This document shows, one piece after another, positions 51,962 through 60,041 of a stretch of 64,000 nucleotides of DNA (positions are counted from its first letter, which is position 1; the number at the start of each line of letters is the position of its first letter). This DNA is from Oscillospiraceae bacterium (GTDB lineage: Bacteria > Bacillota > Clostridia > Oscillospirales > Ruminococcaceae). A model generated the notes under the pieces. It did no database searches. It saw nothing but the letters and a program-made list of their open reading frames with translations, and was not told the origin of the DNA. Position numbers and translations under genes: made by a program. Location: the NCBI GenBank assembly GCA_022835495.1, contig BQOK01000001.1, forward strand, positions 186,001 to 250,000, written 5' to 3'.

Positions 51962-52921
51962 TTGGAACCTTTTCTTCTTTGCCCCGCATGGAAGGACTAC
52001 CTGTGGGGCGGGACAAAACTAAAAAAAGAATATGGCAAACAATTTGCAGCGGACCGTGTTGCGGAGAGCTGGGAGTGTTCTGTGCACCCAAGCGGCGAAA
52101 GCGTTATTGCCGGCGGAGCGTATCAAGGCCTTCCCCTGGGGAAATTCCTGGCGAAATTTCCGCAGGCGCTGGGAACGCACGGCCAGGGAATGGCGGGGCT
52201 GCCGATCCTGATGAAACTCATCGATGCGGAACAGGATCTGTCGGTACAAGTACACCCGGACGATTCGTTTGCACTGCGGAACGAGGGGGAACCGGGGAAA
52301 ACCGAGATGTGGGTGATCTTGCAGGCGGACCCCGGCGCCACATTGGTGTATGGGTTTTCACACGATGTGAATGAGGACTTTGTGCGGAAAGCCATTCAAA
52401 AGAATACCCTGATGGATCATTTGCAGAGAGTACAGGTGCACGAAGGGGATGTGTTCCTGATCGAGCCGGGCACGATTCACGCGATCGGCGGCGGGGTGCT
52501 TTTGGCAGAGGTGCAGGAAAGTTCAAATATTACTTATCGGGTTTACGATTATGGGCGCAGGGATCAAAGCGGGAATTTGCGGGAGCTGCATGTTGAGAAA
52601 GCGCTTGCGGTGATGGATTTCCATGCGGCCAAAAACATACGGCGCCAACAGCGCATTGTAAAACACATTCCCGGGCTTGCAAGCGAATTGGTGGGGCGCT
52701 GCCGATATTTCCAGGTGGAACGTTTGGTCACACAGCACCAGTGCACGCTGCGCCAAAGCAACGATACCTTTTATGTGCTTATGGTTTTAAATGGACAAGG
52801 AAAGCTGGGAACAGAAAATACAGAACTCCGGCTGCACAAGGGAAACACGGTGTTTGCACCCGCACGGGAAGGCGTGTTGAAAATCGAGGGACGGCTGGAA
52901 TTGCTGCTTGTTAAGATTTGA
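51962..52921 (+). CDS. manA: Mannose-6-phosphate isomerase, class I
   Basis: The 319-residue protein has WKDYLWGGTKLKKEYGK near residue 10, ESWECSVHPSGES near 41, the zinc-site segment SVQVHPDDSFAL near 94, GKTEMWVIL near 112 and EPGTIHAIGGGVLLAEVQESS near 170. It interconverts fructose-6-phosphate and mannose-6-phosphate, feeding the GDP-mannose branch. The start is TTG at 51962 with AGGA about 10 bases upstream. With manC and the mutase it gives a complete path from fructose-6-phosphate. Confidence 0.94.
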   Translation: MEPFLLCPAWKDYLWGGTKLKKEYGKQFAADRVAESWECSVHPSGESVIAGGAYQGLPLGKFLAKFPQALGTHGQGMAGLPILMKLIDAEQDLSVQVHPDDSFALRNEGEPGKTEMWVILQADPGATLVYGFSHDVNEDFVRKAIQKNTLMDHLQRVQVHEGDVFLIEPGTIHAIGGGVLLAEVQESSNITYRVYDYGRRDQSGNLRELHVEKALAVMDFHAAKNIRRQQRIVKHIPGLASELVGRCRYFQVERLVTQHQCTLRQSNDTFYVLMVLNGQGKLGTENTELRLHKGNTVFAPAREGVLKIEGRLELLLVKI

Positions 52922-52945
52922 TTGGTCTGGGATAAGAGAAAACGG

Positions 52946-52990
52946 CAAAGCCCTCTCTGGATAAAACCAGAGAGGGCTTTGTACTTTTTA
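52946..52990 (+). terminator. Terminator of the glycan locus
   Basis: A perfect 15-bp hairpin (52946-52960 with 52967-52981, loop ATAAAA) is followed by TACTTTTT. It may also stop the convergent minus-strand gene, since TTTTC follows the hairpin on that strand. Confidence 0.9.
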
Positions 52991-53011
52991 AACAAGAGGA
53001 TAGGGGGAAGC

Positions 53012-53800
53012 TTATTCCTCTTCCAGGTCCTTCTCCCGCTTTTCCTGGAACTGCTTTTCCAGATCGAAGGTCTTGTCCATCACGGGGTAGGCGATCATTT
53101 CGGTGATGAGGACCATGAGCGCGAAGCCGAACAGCGCGCACCAGAGCAGCGAGATGGGCAAAAACAGGATCACGGCCACCCAGTAGACCGTTTGCACCAG
53201 CGCCATGAGCAACGCGCGGGGCGCGTTGCCCAGGCCGAAGAACAGGCTGTTTTTCAACAGGCCCGCAAAGGGCATGTCCATGAGCACCAGCTGGCCGAAC
53301 AGAAAGGGGAAGCACATGCCGGTGAGCGCGATGTTCAGCCCCAGAAGGCCCGCGCTGACCACGCTGACGCCCGCGCCGGTGGCCAGCACAAACATTGCCG
53401 TGAAGATCTGGCTGGAAACGAGGATGCCCAGCAGCGCGCCGGGCACAAGGCTCGCTTTCCAGTTGCTCTTGAACGCGCGCTTGTAGGTGTGCCACCAGAA
53501 ACCCGGCTCGTCGCGCAAAGCGCGCAGCACCGTGTCGTGCAGGCCTGCGTAGCAGGGGCCTGCCAGCATGCCGCCCAGAAGCCCCGCCAGCACCGTGATG
53601 GGCAGGTTGTGCGCCATGACGCCGAAGCCCACGAAGAACGCACCGGGCGCAAAGCCCAGCGCGCACAGCAGATTTGCCTTGAACAGGCTGCCCATGTCGC
53701 GCCCGAGCACCTCGAAGAAGCGGCCCGCGCCCTTTTTTCGGGGCGCGTTTTTGGGCACGCCCGGCCCCGGCCGGTCAAAGTTGCGATTGAAAAATCCCAT
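53012..53800 (-). CDS. YesL-like (DUF624) membrane protein
   Basis: The 262-residue protein has five to six membrane segments, the family-type opening FFEVLGRDMGSLFKANLLCAL near residue 29 and a charged C terminus (KREKDLEEE). YesL-like proteins often stand next to sugar ABC transporters. Here a MalEFG-type transporter and its LacI regulator begin about 300 bases away on the other strand, so a link is plausible but not shown. Function unknown. Confidence 0.8.
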   Translation of the reverse strand: MGFFNRNFDRPGPGVPKNAPRKKGAGRFFEVLGRDMGSLFKANLLCALGFAPGAFFVGFGVMAHNLPITVLAGLLGGMLAGPCYAGLHDTVLRALRDEPGFWWHTYKRAFKSNWKASLVPGALLGILVSSQIFTAMFVLATGAGVSVVSAGLLGLNIALTGMCFPFLFGQLVLMDMPFAGLLKNSLFFGLGNAPRALLMALVQTVYWVAVILFLPISLLWCALFGFALMVLITEMIAYPVMDKTFDLEKQFQEKREKDLEEE

Positions 53801-53862
53801 GATCTTCTCCCCTGCGGCGAACGCCCGACGCCCGCGCGCATCTTTTTTATATTCTTTTATTT

Positions 53863-53891
53863 ATGATACAACGCCCGCCCCGTTTTTTCAA
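53863..53891 (-). promoter_or_regulatory. Probable promoter of the YesL-like gene
   Basis: The minus strand has TTGAAA (53886-53891), a 17-base spacer and TATCAT (53863-53868). Confidence 0.65.
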
Positions 53892-53964
53892 CCAAAAGGG
53901 CGAAAGGGTAACGAATGATTTACAACTTTTCCAGTTTCTGTGTGCAGATTGCACTATTTTTTGA

Positions 53965-53978
53965 GCGAACGCTTTCGC
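53965..53978. promoter_or_regulatory. Upstream LacI-type operator half-sites
   Basis: GCGAACGCTTTCGC has 5-base inverted arms (GCGAA/TTCGC) and resembles LacI-family or cre sites. It lies before the LacI promoter and between the two divergent genes. Confidence 0.55.
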
Positions 53979-54004
53979 AAACTGATGAAAATGGTTCCAG
54001 GCCC

Positions 54005-54033
54005 TTGTAAAATCAAAAAGGCGGGCATATAAT
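54005..54033 (+). promoter_or_regulatory. Sigma-A promoter of the LacI-family gene
   Basis: TTGTAA (54005-54010), a 17-base spacer and TATAAT (54028-54033). An in-frame ATG at 54032 falls inside the -10 box and so cannot be the start codon of this transcript. Confidence 0.8.
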
Positions 54034-54041
54034 GAGCTTGT

Positions 54042-54055
54042 CGGAAACGTTTCCG
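54042..54055. promoter_or_regulatory. Perfect palindromic LacI-type operator
   Basis: CGGAAACGTTTCCG is a 14-base perfect palindrome placed over the predicted transcription start, suited to autorepression by the LacI-family protein encoded just downstream. Confidence 0.8.
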
Positions 54056-54115
54056 GCAACGTTTTTTCAGAACGGTTCAAAAGCGGGAAGTAAGCGGCGG
54101 AAGCGGGGCGAGGGT

Positions 54116-55117
54116 GTGACCATCAAGGATATCGCAAAAGAGAGCGGTTACGCCATCAGCACCGTGTCCCGGGCGCTGAACAACCACCCGGACGTGAGCG
54201 AGGAGGCCAAGCGCCGCATCAGCGAGATCGTGGCGGAGCGGGGCTTTGTGCCGAATTCCAACGCGCGGCAGCTCAAGCGCCAGCAGGCAAAGTGCATCGC
54301 CTTTATTGTAAAGGGCACCACCAATATGTTCTTCAGCGATATGCTGGTGGAGCTGCAGCGCAGGGTGAGCGAGTCCGGCTACGACGGCGTGGTGCAGTAT
54401 CTGGCCGAGGGCGACGACGAGGTGGCCCTGGCCCAGCAGCTGTGCCGGGAGCTGAAACCCAAAGGGCTGATCTTTTTGGGGGGCGACAGCCGCAACTTCG
54501 CCAGCGGGTTTTCCGAGGTGAAGGTGCCCAGCGTGCTGGCCACCACCGTGAGCGGGGAGCTGCAGTTCGACAACCTTTCCATGGTGGGGGTGGACGACCG
54601 CGCCGCGGGCCGGCGGGCCATTGATTATTTGATGGAGAACGGCCACCGCCGCATTGCGGTGATCGGCGGCGACCCCGAGGACTCGAGCCCCGGCCGCATG
54701 CGGCTTGCGGGCTGCAAGGAGAGCTTTGAGGCGCACGGCCTTGCCTTTGACGAGGCGATGTTTTTGCCCGCCTGTTTCAGCTGGGACGAGGGCTACGCCG
54801 CGATGAAGCGCTTTTTGGACGGCGGGGGCGAGGCCACCGCGGTGTTCGCCATGAGCGACGTGCAGGCCGTGGGTGCGATCCGGGCCATTTTGGACAGCGG
54901 CCGCACGGTGCCCGGCGATATTTCGGTGCTGGGGTTCGACGGCACCCCCGTGGCCCGGTTTTACAACCCCACCCTGGCCACCCTGCGGCAGCCCGCCGCC
55001 GAGATCGCCAAGACCAGCGTGAAGCTGGTGCTGGGGTGCATTGAGCGGCAGCGCCCGGCCAAGACCGTGCTGCTGGAGGCCGAGCTTTTGCCCGGCGGGT
55101 CGGTACGGGCCCTGTGA
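54116..55117 (+). CDS. LacI-family transcriptional regulator
   Basis: The 333-residue protein starts with the LacI helix-turn-helix (TIKDIAKESGYAISTVSRALNN) and hinge (ARQLKRQQ), followed by a periplasmic-binding-like sugar sensor (VVQYLAEGDDE, VGVDDRAAGRRAIDYL, ISVLGFDGTPVARFYNPTLATLRQP). The GTG at 54116 is chosen because it gives the usual family N terminus and lies after the promoter and operator; GCGAGGGT precedes it. It stands directly before the MalE-type gene and likely represses its own gene and the alpha-glucan transport genes. Confidence 0.93.
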   Translation: MTIKDIAKESGYAISTVSRALNNHPDVSEEAKRRISEIVAERGFVPNSNARQLKRQQAKCIAFIVKGTTNMFFSDMLVELQRRVSESGYDGVVQYLAEGDDEVALAQQLCRELKPKGLIFLGGDSRNFASGFSEVKVPSVLATTVSGELQFDNLSMVGVDDRAAGRRAIDYLMENGHRRIAVIGGDPEDSSPGRMRLAGCKESFEAHGLAFDEAMFLPACFSWDEGYAAMKRFLDGGGEATAVFAMSDVQAVGAIRAILDSGRTVPGDISVLGFDGTPVARFYNPTLATLRQPAAEIAKTSVKLVLGCIERQRPAKTVLLEAELLPGGSVRAL

Positions 55118-55202
55118 ACATTTTTGGTAACCAAAGCGGACCGTCCGCTTTTGATTAAAACCGCCCCCGCAAGGGGGCAAAAGCAAAAAGGAGACACACA
55201 AT
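55118..55202 (+). promoter_or_regulatory. LacI-transporter spacer with inverted repeats
   Basis: Three inverted repeats crowd this spacer: TTGGTAACCAA, AAGCGGA-ccg-TCCGCTT and a CCCCCGCAAGGGGG hairpin. No clear promoter is visible, so the transporter genes may be read from the LacI promoter, with the repeats as operator or mRNA-processing sites. Confidence 0.4.
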
Positions 55203-56531
55203 ATGAAAAAGGCACTTGCACTCGTGCTTGCTGCAGCCATGGCTCTGAGCTTTGTGGCCTGCGGCGGCGGCACCTCTTCCACCCCCGCCAGCACCCCGGG
55301 AAGCACCCCGGCTTCCGGCGCCTCCACCCCCGCGGCGGCCGGCAAGGTCTATTACCTGAACTTCAAGCCGGAGCAGGACGAGGCCTGGCAGGCCCTGGCC
55401 AAGAAGTACACCGAGGAGACCGGCGTGCCCGTGACCGTGGTGACCGCGGCTTCCGGCAACTACGAGACCACCCTGATGGCCGAGATGGGCAAGTCCGACG
55501 CGCCCACCCTGTTCCAGGTGAACGGCCCCGTGGGCCTGGCCAACTGGAAGGACTACTGCTATGACCTGAGCGGTTCGCAGGTGTACGGCGAGCTGACCAG
55601 CGAAGATTTTGCCCTGAAGGACGGCAGCGCGGTGGCAGGCATCGGCTACGTGATCGAGACCTATGGCCTGATCTACAACAAGGCTCTGCTGGAAAAAGCG
55701 GGCTACACCATTGAGGATATCAAGAACTTTGACGACCTGAAAAAGGTCGCGGACGACATCCAGGCCCGCAAGGACGAGCTGGGCGTGAAGGGCGCGTTCA
55801 CCAGCGCCGGCATGGACGGTTCTTCCGACTGGCGCTTCAAGACCCACCTGGCCAACCTGCCCATTTATTATGAATACAAGGCCGACGGCATCAGCACCAC
55901 CGAAGCCATCAAGGGCAGCTACCTGGACAACTACAAGAAGATCTGGGATCTGTATATCACCGACGCCACCTGCGACGCCAAGGAGCTGAGCGCCAAGACC
56001 GGCGACGACGCTGTGGCGGAGTTTGTGAACGGCGAGGCCGTGTTCTACCAGAACGGCACTTGGGCTTACGGCGACGTGAAGGGCCTGGGCGACGAGAACC
56101 TGGGCATGATGCCCATCTATATCGGCGTGGAAGGCGAAGAGAACCAGGGCCTGTGCACCGGTACCGAGAACTACTGGTGCGTGAACAAGGAAGCCGATCC
56201 GGAAAACATCCAGGCCACCTTGGACTTCATGTACTGGTGCGTGAATTCCGCCGAGGGCACCAAGGCCATGGCGGAAGACATGGGCTTCGTGATCCCCTTT
56301 AAAAACGCGCAGGAGACCACCAACCTGTTTGTGAAGCAGGACGCCGAGATGACCGCCGCGGGCAAGACCCCGGTATCCTGGAACTTCACCACCATGCCCT
56401 CTGAGGAATGGAAAAACGGCGTGGGCAGCGCCCTGACCGCGTATGCCGCCGGCACCGGCGACTGGAACGGCGTTGTGACCGCGTTTGTGGACGGCTGGGC
56501 CACCGAATATCAGATGGCGAACGCCGGCTAA
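55203..56531 (+). CDS. Sugar ABC transporter substrate-binding lipoprotein (MalE-like)
   Basis: The 442-residue protein has a lipoprotein signal (MKKALALVLAAAMALSFVAC, lipobox FVAC, Cys20), a Ser/Thr/Pro/Ala linker and the family 1 binding fold (YLNFKPEQDEAWQALAKKYTEE, then LIYNKALLEKAGY, then NGEAVFYQNGTWAYGD). It should capture maltodextrin-like sugars outside the membrane, a substrate suggested by malQ at the end of the operon. GGAG precedes the ATG. Confidence 0.93.
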   Translation: MKKALALVLAAAMALSFVACGGGTSSTPASTPGSTPASGASTPAAAGKVYYLNFKPEQDEAWQALAKKYTEETGVPVTVVTAASGNYETTLMAEMGKSDAPTLFQVNGPVGLANWKDYCYDLSGSQVYGELTSEDFALKDGSAVAGIGYVIETYGLIYNKALLEKAGYTIEDIKNFDDLKKVADDIQARKDELGVKGAFTSAGMDGSSDWRFKTHLANLPIYYEYKADGISTTEAIKGSYLDNYKKIWDLYITDATCDAKELSAKTGDDAVAEFVNGEAVFYQNGTWAYGDVKGLGDENLGMMPIYIGVEGEENQGLCTGTENYWCVNKEADPENIQATLDFMYWCVNSAEGTKAMAEDMGFVIPFKNAQETTNLFVKQDAEMTAAGKTPVSWNFTTMPSEEWKNGVGSALTAYAAGTGDWNGVVTAFVDGWATEYQMANAG

Positions 56532-56556
56532 ACGGCGGCCACCGCATCGAATGCAG

Positions 56557-56589
56557 AAGGGGGGAGCATCCACTTGCTCCCCCCTTTTT
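56557..56589 (+). terminator. Partial terminator between binding protein and permease genes
   Basis: A 12-bp hairpin (56557-56568 with 56575-56586) ends in TTT. Such an element usually leaves the binding protein in excess over the permeases. Confidence 0.8.
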
Positions 56590-56625
56590 ATGAAAAAGGG
56601 ACAAAAAGGAGGTATCGCGGGCGGC

Positions 56626-57477
56626 ATGGAAAAAACGTTAAGAAAGTATTTCCCCCTGTTCGTTCTCCCCACGTTGGCGGCATTTATCATCGGTTTTATC
56701 ATCCCCTTCGGCCAGGGCATCTATCTCTCGTTCTGCAAGTTCACCACGGTGAACAACGCCAAGTGGGTGGGCGTTTCCAACTATTTTACCGCGTTTCAGG
56801 ACGCGACCTTTGCCCACGCGTTCTGGTTCACCATCGCCTTTGCGGTGGTGGCGACCCTGCTTATCAACCTGCTGGCCTTTATGGTGGCGCTGGTGCTGAC
56901 CAGGGGCATCAAGGGCACGAACGTGTTCCGCACGATCTTTTTTATGCCCAACCTGATCGGCGGTATTGTGCTGGGCTACATCTGGCAGATCCTGATCAAC
57001 TGCGTGCTCTCGCTGGTGGGCAAGCCCCTGCTGGCGCTGAACACCCCCGCGGGCTACTGGGGCCTGATCATTCTGATGGCCTGGCAGCAGGTGGGCTACA
57101 TGATGATCATTTACATCGCCGGGCTGCAGAATGTTTCGCCCGACCTGCTGGAGGCCGCCCAGATCGACGGCGCAAACTCCTGGCAGAGCCTCGTGAAGGT
57201 AAAGCTGCCCATGGTGATGCCCTCCATCACCATCTGCCTGTTCCTTTCGGTGACCAACTCCTTCAAGCTGTTCGACCAGAACCTCTCGCTCACTGCGGGC
57301 GAGCCGAACCATGCCTCGGAGATGCTGGCGCTGAACATCTACAACACCTTCTACTCCCGCTCGGGGCCCCAGTGGAAGGGCATCGGCCAGGCCAAGGCCG
57401 TGATCTTTTTTGTGGTGGTGGTGGCCATTGCGCTGGTGCAGCTTAAGGCCACCCGCTCCCGGGAGGTGCAGCAATGA
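56626..57477 (+). CDS. Sugar ABC transporter permease (MalF-like)
   Basis: The 283-residue protein has six membrane segments and the EAA loop ISPDLLEAAQIDGANSWQSLVKVKLPM in the form DLLEAAQIDGANSWQ near residue 180, which contacts the ATPase. The start at ATG 56626 (MEKTLRKYF) is chosen over ATG 56590, which abuts the terminator and has no ribosome-binding site. The stop overlaps the next start (ATGA). Confidence 0.93.
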   Translation: MEKTLRKYFPLFVLPTLAAFIIGFIIPFGQGIYLSFCKFTTVNNAKWVGVSNYFTAFQDATFAHAFWFTIAFAVVATLLINLLAFMVALVLTRGIKGTNVFRTIFFMPNLIGGIVLGYIWQILINCVLSLVGKPLLALNTPAGYWGLIILMAWQQVGYMMIIYIAGLQNVSPDLLEAAQIDGANSWQSLVKVKLPMVMPSITICLFLSVTNSFKLFDQNLSLTAGEPNHASEMLALNIYNTFYSRSGPQWKGIGQAKAVIFFVVVVAIALVQLKATRSREVQQ

Positions 57478-58316
57478 GCAACGTAAAACGCAAAAACGGC
57501 ACCCTGTGGACCGCGCTGTTCACCCTGCTCTCGGTGCTGTATGTATACCCCATCGTGATGATCCTGCTGAACTCGTTTAAAATCGAAACGGCGATCACCA
57601 CCTCCGGCGCATTCACCCTGCCCACGGCGGACACCTTTGCGGGCTTTACCAACTATGTGAACGCACTGATGGCCAAGGGCTTTTTGCAGAGCTTCGGCTA
57701 CTCGCTGTTCATCACCGTGAGCTCGGTGGCGCTGATCCTGCTGTGCTGCTCGATGTGCGCGTGGTACATCACCCGGGTGAACTCGCCCATTTCCAAGGCG
57801 ATGTACTACCTGTGCGTGTTCAGCATGGTGGTGCCCTTCCAGATGGTGATGTTCACCCTGTCGCAGATCTCGGACCAGCTGAAATTCAACACCCCCTGGA
57901 ACCTGTGCGTGATCTACCTGGGCTTCGGCGCCGGGCTGGCGGTATTCATGTTCTGCGGGTTTGTGAAGAGCATCCCGCTGGAGATCGAGGAGGCCGCCAC
58001 CATCGACGGCTGCAACCCGGTGCAGACCTACGAACACATCGTGTTCCCCATTTTGAAGCCCACCATGATCTCGGTGGCCATTCTGCAGGCCATGTGGGTG
58101 TGGAACGACTACCTGCTGCCCACCCTGGTGCTGGACATTAAAAAGTACCGCACCATCCCCATGCTGATCCAGTATTTCCGCGGCAGCTACGGCCGGGTGG
58201 AGATGGGCCCCATGATGGCCTGCATCATGCTGACCGTGCTGCCCATCATCGTGTTCTACCTGGCCTGCCAGAAATACATCATTGAGGGCGTTGTGGCCGG
58301 CGCGGTGAAGGGATGA
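57474..58316 (+). CDS. Sugar ABC transporter permease (MalG-like)
   Basis: The 280-residue protein has six membrane segments and the EAA loop IPLEIEEAATIDGCNPVQTY near residue 166. It pairs with the MalF-like permease. No MalK/MsmK-type ATPase is encoded nearby, so a shared ATPase elsewhere must energise the system. Its stop overlaps the malQ start (ATGA). Confidence 0.93.
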   Translation: MSNVKRKNGTLWTALFTLLSVLYVYPIVMILLNSFKIETAITTSGAFTLPTADTFAGFTNYVNALMAKGFLQSFGYSLFITVSSVALILLCCSMCAWYITRVNSPISKAMYYLCVFSMVVPFQMVMFTLSQISDQLKFNTPWNLCVIYLGFGAGLAVFMFCGFVKSIPLEIEEAATIDGCNPVQTYEHIVFPILKPTMISVAILQAMWVWNDYLLPTLVLDIKKYRTIPMLIQYFRGSYGRVEMGPMMACIMLTVLPIIVFYLACQKYIIEGVVAGAVKG

Positions 58317-59797
58317 GAGCCGCAGGGATCCTGCTGCCCCTCTCGAGCCTGGCGGGGCCCCACGGCATTGGGACCATGGGGGCCGATGCCCGCCGCTTTG
58401 TGGATTTTTTGCAGGCCGCGGGGCAGACCTACTGGCAGATGCTGCCCATCGGCCCCACCGGCTACGGCGACAGCCCGTACCAGAGCTTTTCGGCCTTTGC
58501 GGCGAACCCCTATTTCATCGACCCGGACCTGCTTGCCGCCGAGGGCCTGCTGACACGGCAGGAGATCGCGGCCTGCCAATGGGGCGCCGACCCGGAGCGG
58601 GTGGATTACGGCGCGCTGTATGCCGGGCGGCATGCCCTTCTGCGGGCCGCGGCCCGCAGGCTGGACGCAGCGGACCCAGGCTTTGCGGCATTCTGCGCGG
58701 CGAACGCCGCCTGGCTGGAGGACTACGCCCTGTTCATGGCCCTGAAGGAGGAGAACCGCCAGACGGCTTGGTTTGATTGGCCCGACCCGGTGCGGCTGCG
58801 CCAGCCCATGGCGCTGGAGCTGGCAGCGAACCGGCTGGCGGGGCGGGTGCACTACTGGAAGGCGGTGCAGTATTTGTTCTGCCGCCAGTGGGCGGACCTG
58901 AAAGCCTATGCGAACGGGCGGGGCGTGCGCATTATTGGGGACATCCCCATTTACGTTTCGCCGGATTCCAGCGACCTGTGGGCCAGCCCCGAGCTGTTCC
59001 AGGCGGACAAGAACGGCAGGCTGACCCAGGTGGCGGGCTGCCCGCCCGACGCGTTTGCCGAAAACGGCCAGCTGTGGGGCAACCCCCTGTACGACTGGGA
59101 CTACCACCACGCCACGGGCTACGAGTGGTGGGGGCGGCGCCTGGCGCACGCCTGCACCGTGTACGACGTGGTGCGCATCGACCACTTCCGCGGGTTCGAG
59201 AGCTATTACGCCATTCCGGCGGGCGAGGCAACGGCCAAAAACGGGGTGTGGCGCAAGGGCCCCGGCACCGACTTTGTGAGCGCCATCCGCAAAAAGCTGC
59301 CAGCCGCCCGCATCATTGCCGAGGATCTGGGCTACCTGACGGCCGAGGTGAAGGCCCTGCTGGAGGCCAGCGGCTACCCGGGCATGAAGGTGCTGCAGTT
59401 CGCCTTTGATTCCCGCGAGGGCGGGGACTACATGCCCCACAACTACGTGCGCAACTCGGTGGCTTACACCGGCACCCACGACAACACCACCACGGCGGCC
59501 TGGCAGGACCAGGCGGCCCCGGCGGACGTGGCACTGGCGCGGCGCTATATGGCCTGCCCGGAGGGGGATCTGACGGGGGCGTTCATCCGCACGGCGCTGG
59601 CCTGCGTGAGCGACACCGCCATCATCCCGCTGCAGGATTGGCTGGGCCTGGGGGCACAGGCCCGCATGAACGTGCCCAGCCAGCCCCAGGGCAACTGGCA
59701 GTGGCGCATGGCCCCGAAGGCGCTGAGCCCAGAGCTTGGGCGGCGCATCCGGGAGCTGACCGGCCTGTACGGCAGGCTGCCCGGCAAAGAAAGCTGA
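58313..59797 (+). CDS. malQ: 4-alpha-glucanotransferase (amylomaltase)
   Basis: The 494-residue GH77 protein starts RAAGILLPLSSLAGPHGIGTMG, has YWQMLPIGPTGYGDSPYQSFS near residue 41, DIPIYVSPDSSDLWA near 210, the nucleophile region VVRIDHFRGFESYY near 288, ARIIAEDLGYLT near 330 and TGTHDNTTT near 388. It rearranges imported maltodextrins by moving glucan units between chains in the cytosol. Translational coupling to the permease genes gives the best clue to the transporter substrate. Confidence 0.96.
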   Translation: MRAAGILLPLSSLAGPHGIGTMGADARRFVDFLQAAGQTYWQMLPIGPTGYGDSPYQSFSAFAANPYFIDPDLLAAEGLLTRQEIAACQWGADPERVDYGALYAGRHALLRAAARRLDAADPGFAAFCAANAAWLEDYALFMALKEENRQTAWFDWPDPVRLRQPMALELAANRLAGRVHYWKAVQYLFCRQWADLKAYANGRGVRIIGDIPIYVSPDSSDLWASPELFQADKNGRLTQVAGCPPDAFAENGQLWGNPLYDWDYHHATGYEWWGRRLAHACTVYDVVRIDHFRGFESYYAIPAGEATAKNGVWRKGPGTDFVSAIRKKLPAARIIAEDLGYLTAEVKALLEASGYPGMKVLQFAFDSREGGDYMPHNYVRNSVAYTGTHDNTTTAAWQDQAAPADVALARRYMACPEGDLTGAFIRTALACVSDTAIIPLQDWLGLGAQARMNVPSQPQGNWQWRMAPKALSPELGRRIRELTGLYGRLPGKES

Positions 59798-59811
59798 CCG
59801 AAGAAACAGCG

Positions 59812-59841
59812 GCGCCCCGGCAAAAGCCGGGGCGCTATTTT
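59812..59841 (+). terminator. Terminator of the alpha-glucan operon
   Basis: A perfect 10-bp hairpin (59812-59821 with 59826-59835, loop AAAA) is followed by TATTTT. Confidence 0.85.
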
Positions 59842-59996
59842 AACACGCGGATTTACAAAAAGGCGAATTTAGGACAAATAGTCCTAAGGGTTTTCACAAA
59901 GAAAAGGGCCGTCAGCTTGCGAACGGTTTCTGCTTTGCCCAAATCGTTCCAGAGGCGGGGTTTTCGGCGGATGTTCTTTTTCTTTTCACAAATCCG

Positions 59997-60005
59997 TGTT
60001 ACAAT
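59997..60005 (+). promoter_or_regulatory. Extended -10 promoter of plsC
   Basis: TGTTACAAT lies about 37 bases before the plsC start. The -35 region is T-rich but weak. Confidence 0.5.
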
Positions 60006-60041
60006 AGAGCCTATATTGCGGAGCTGTGAGGAGTTGGATTC

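Noticed and set aside
54032-54115. N-terminal extension of the LacI regulator from ATG 54032
   Set aside because: The ATG lies inside the -10 box of the predicted promoter, upstream of the transcription start.
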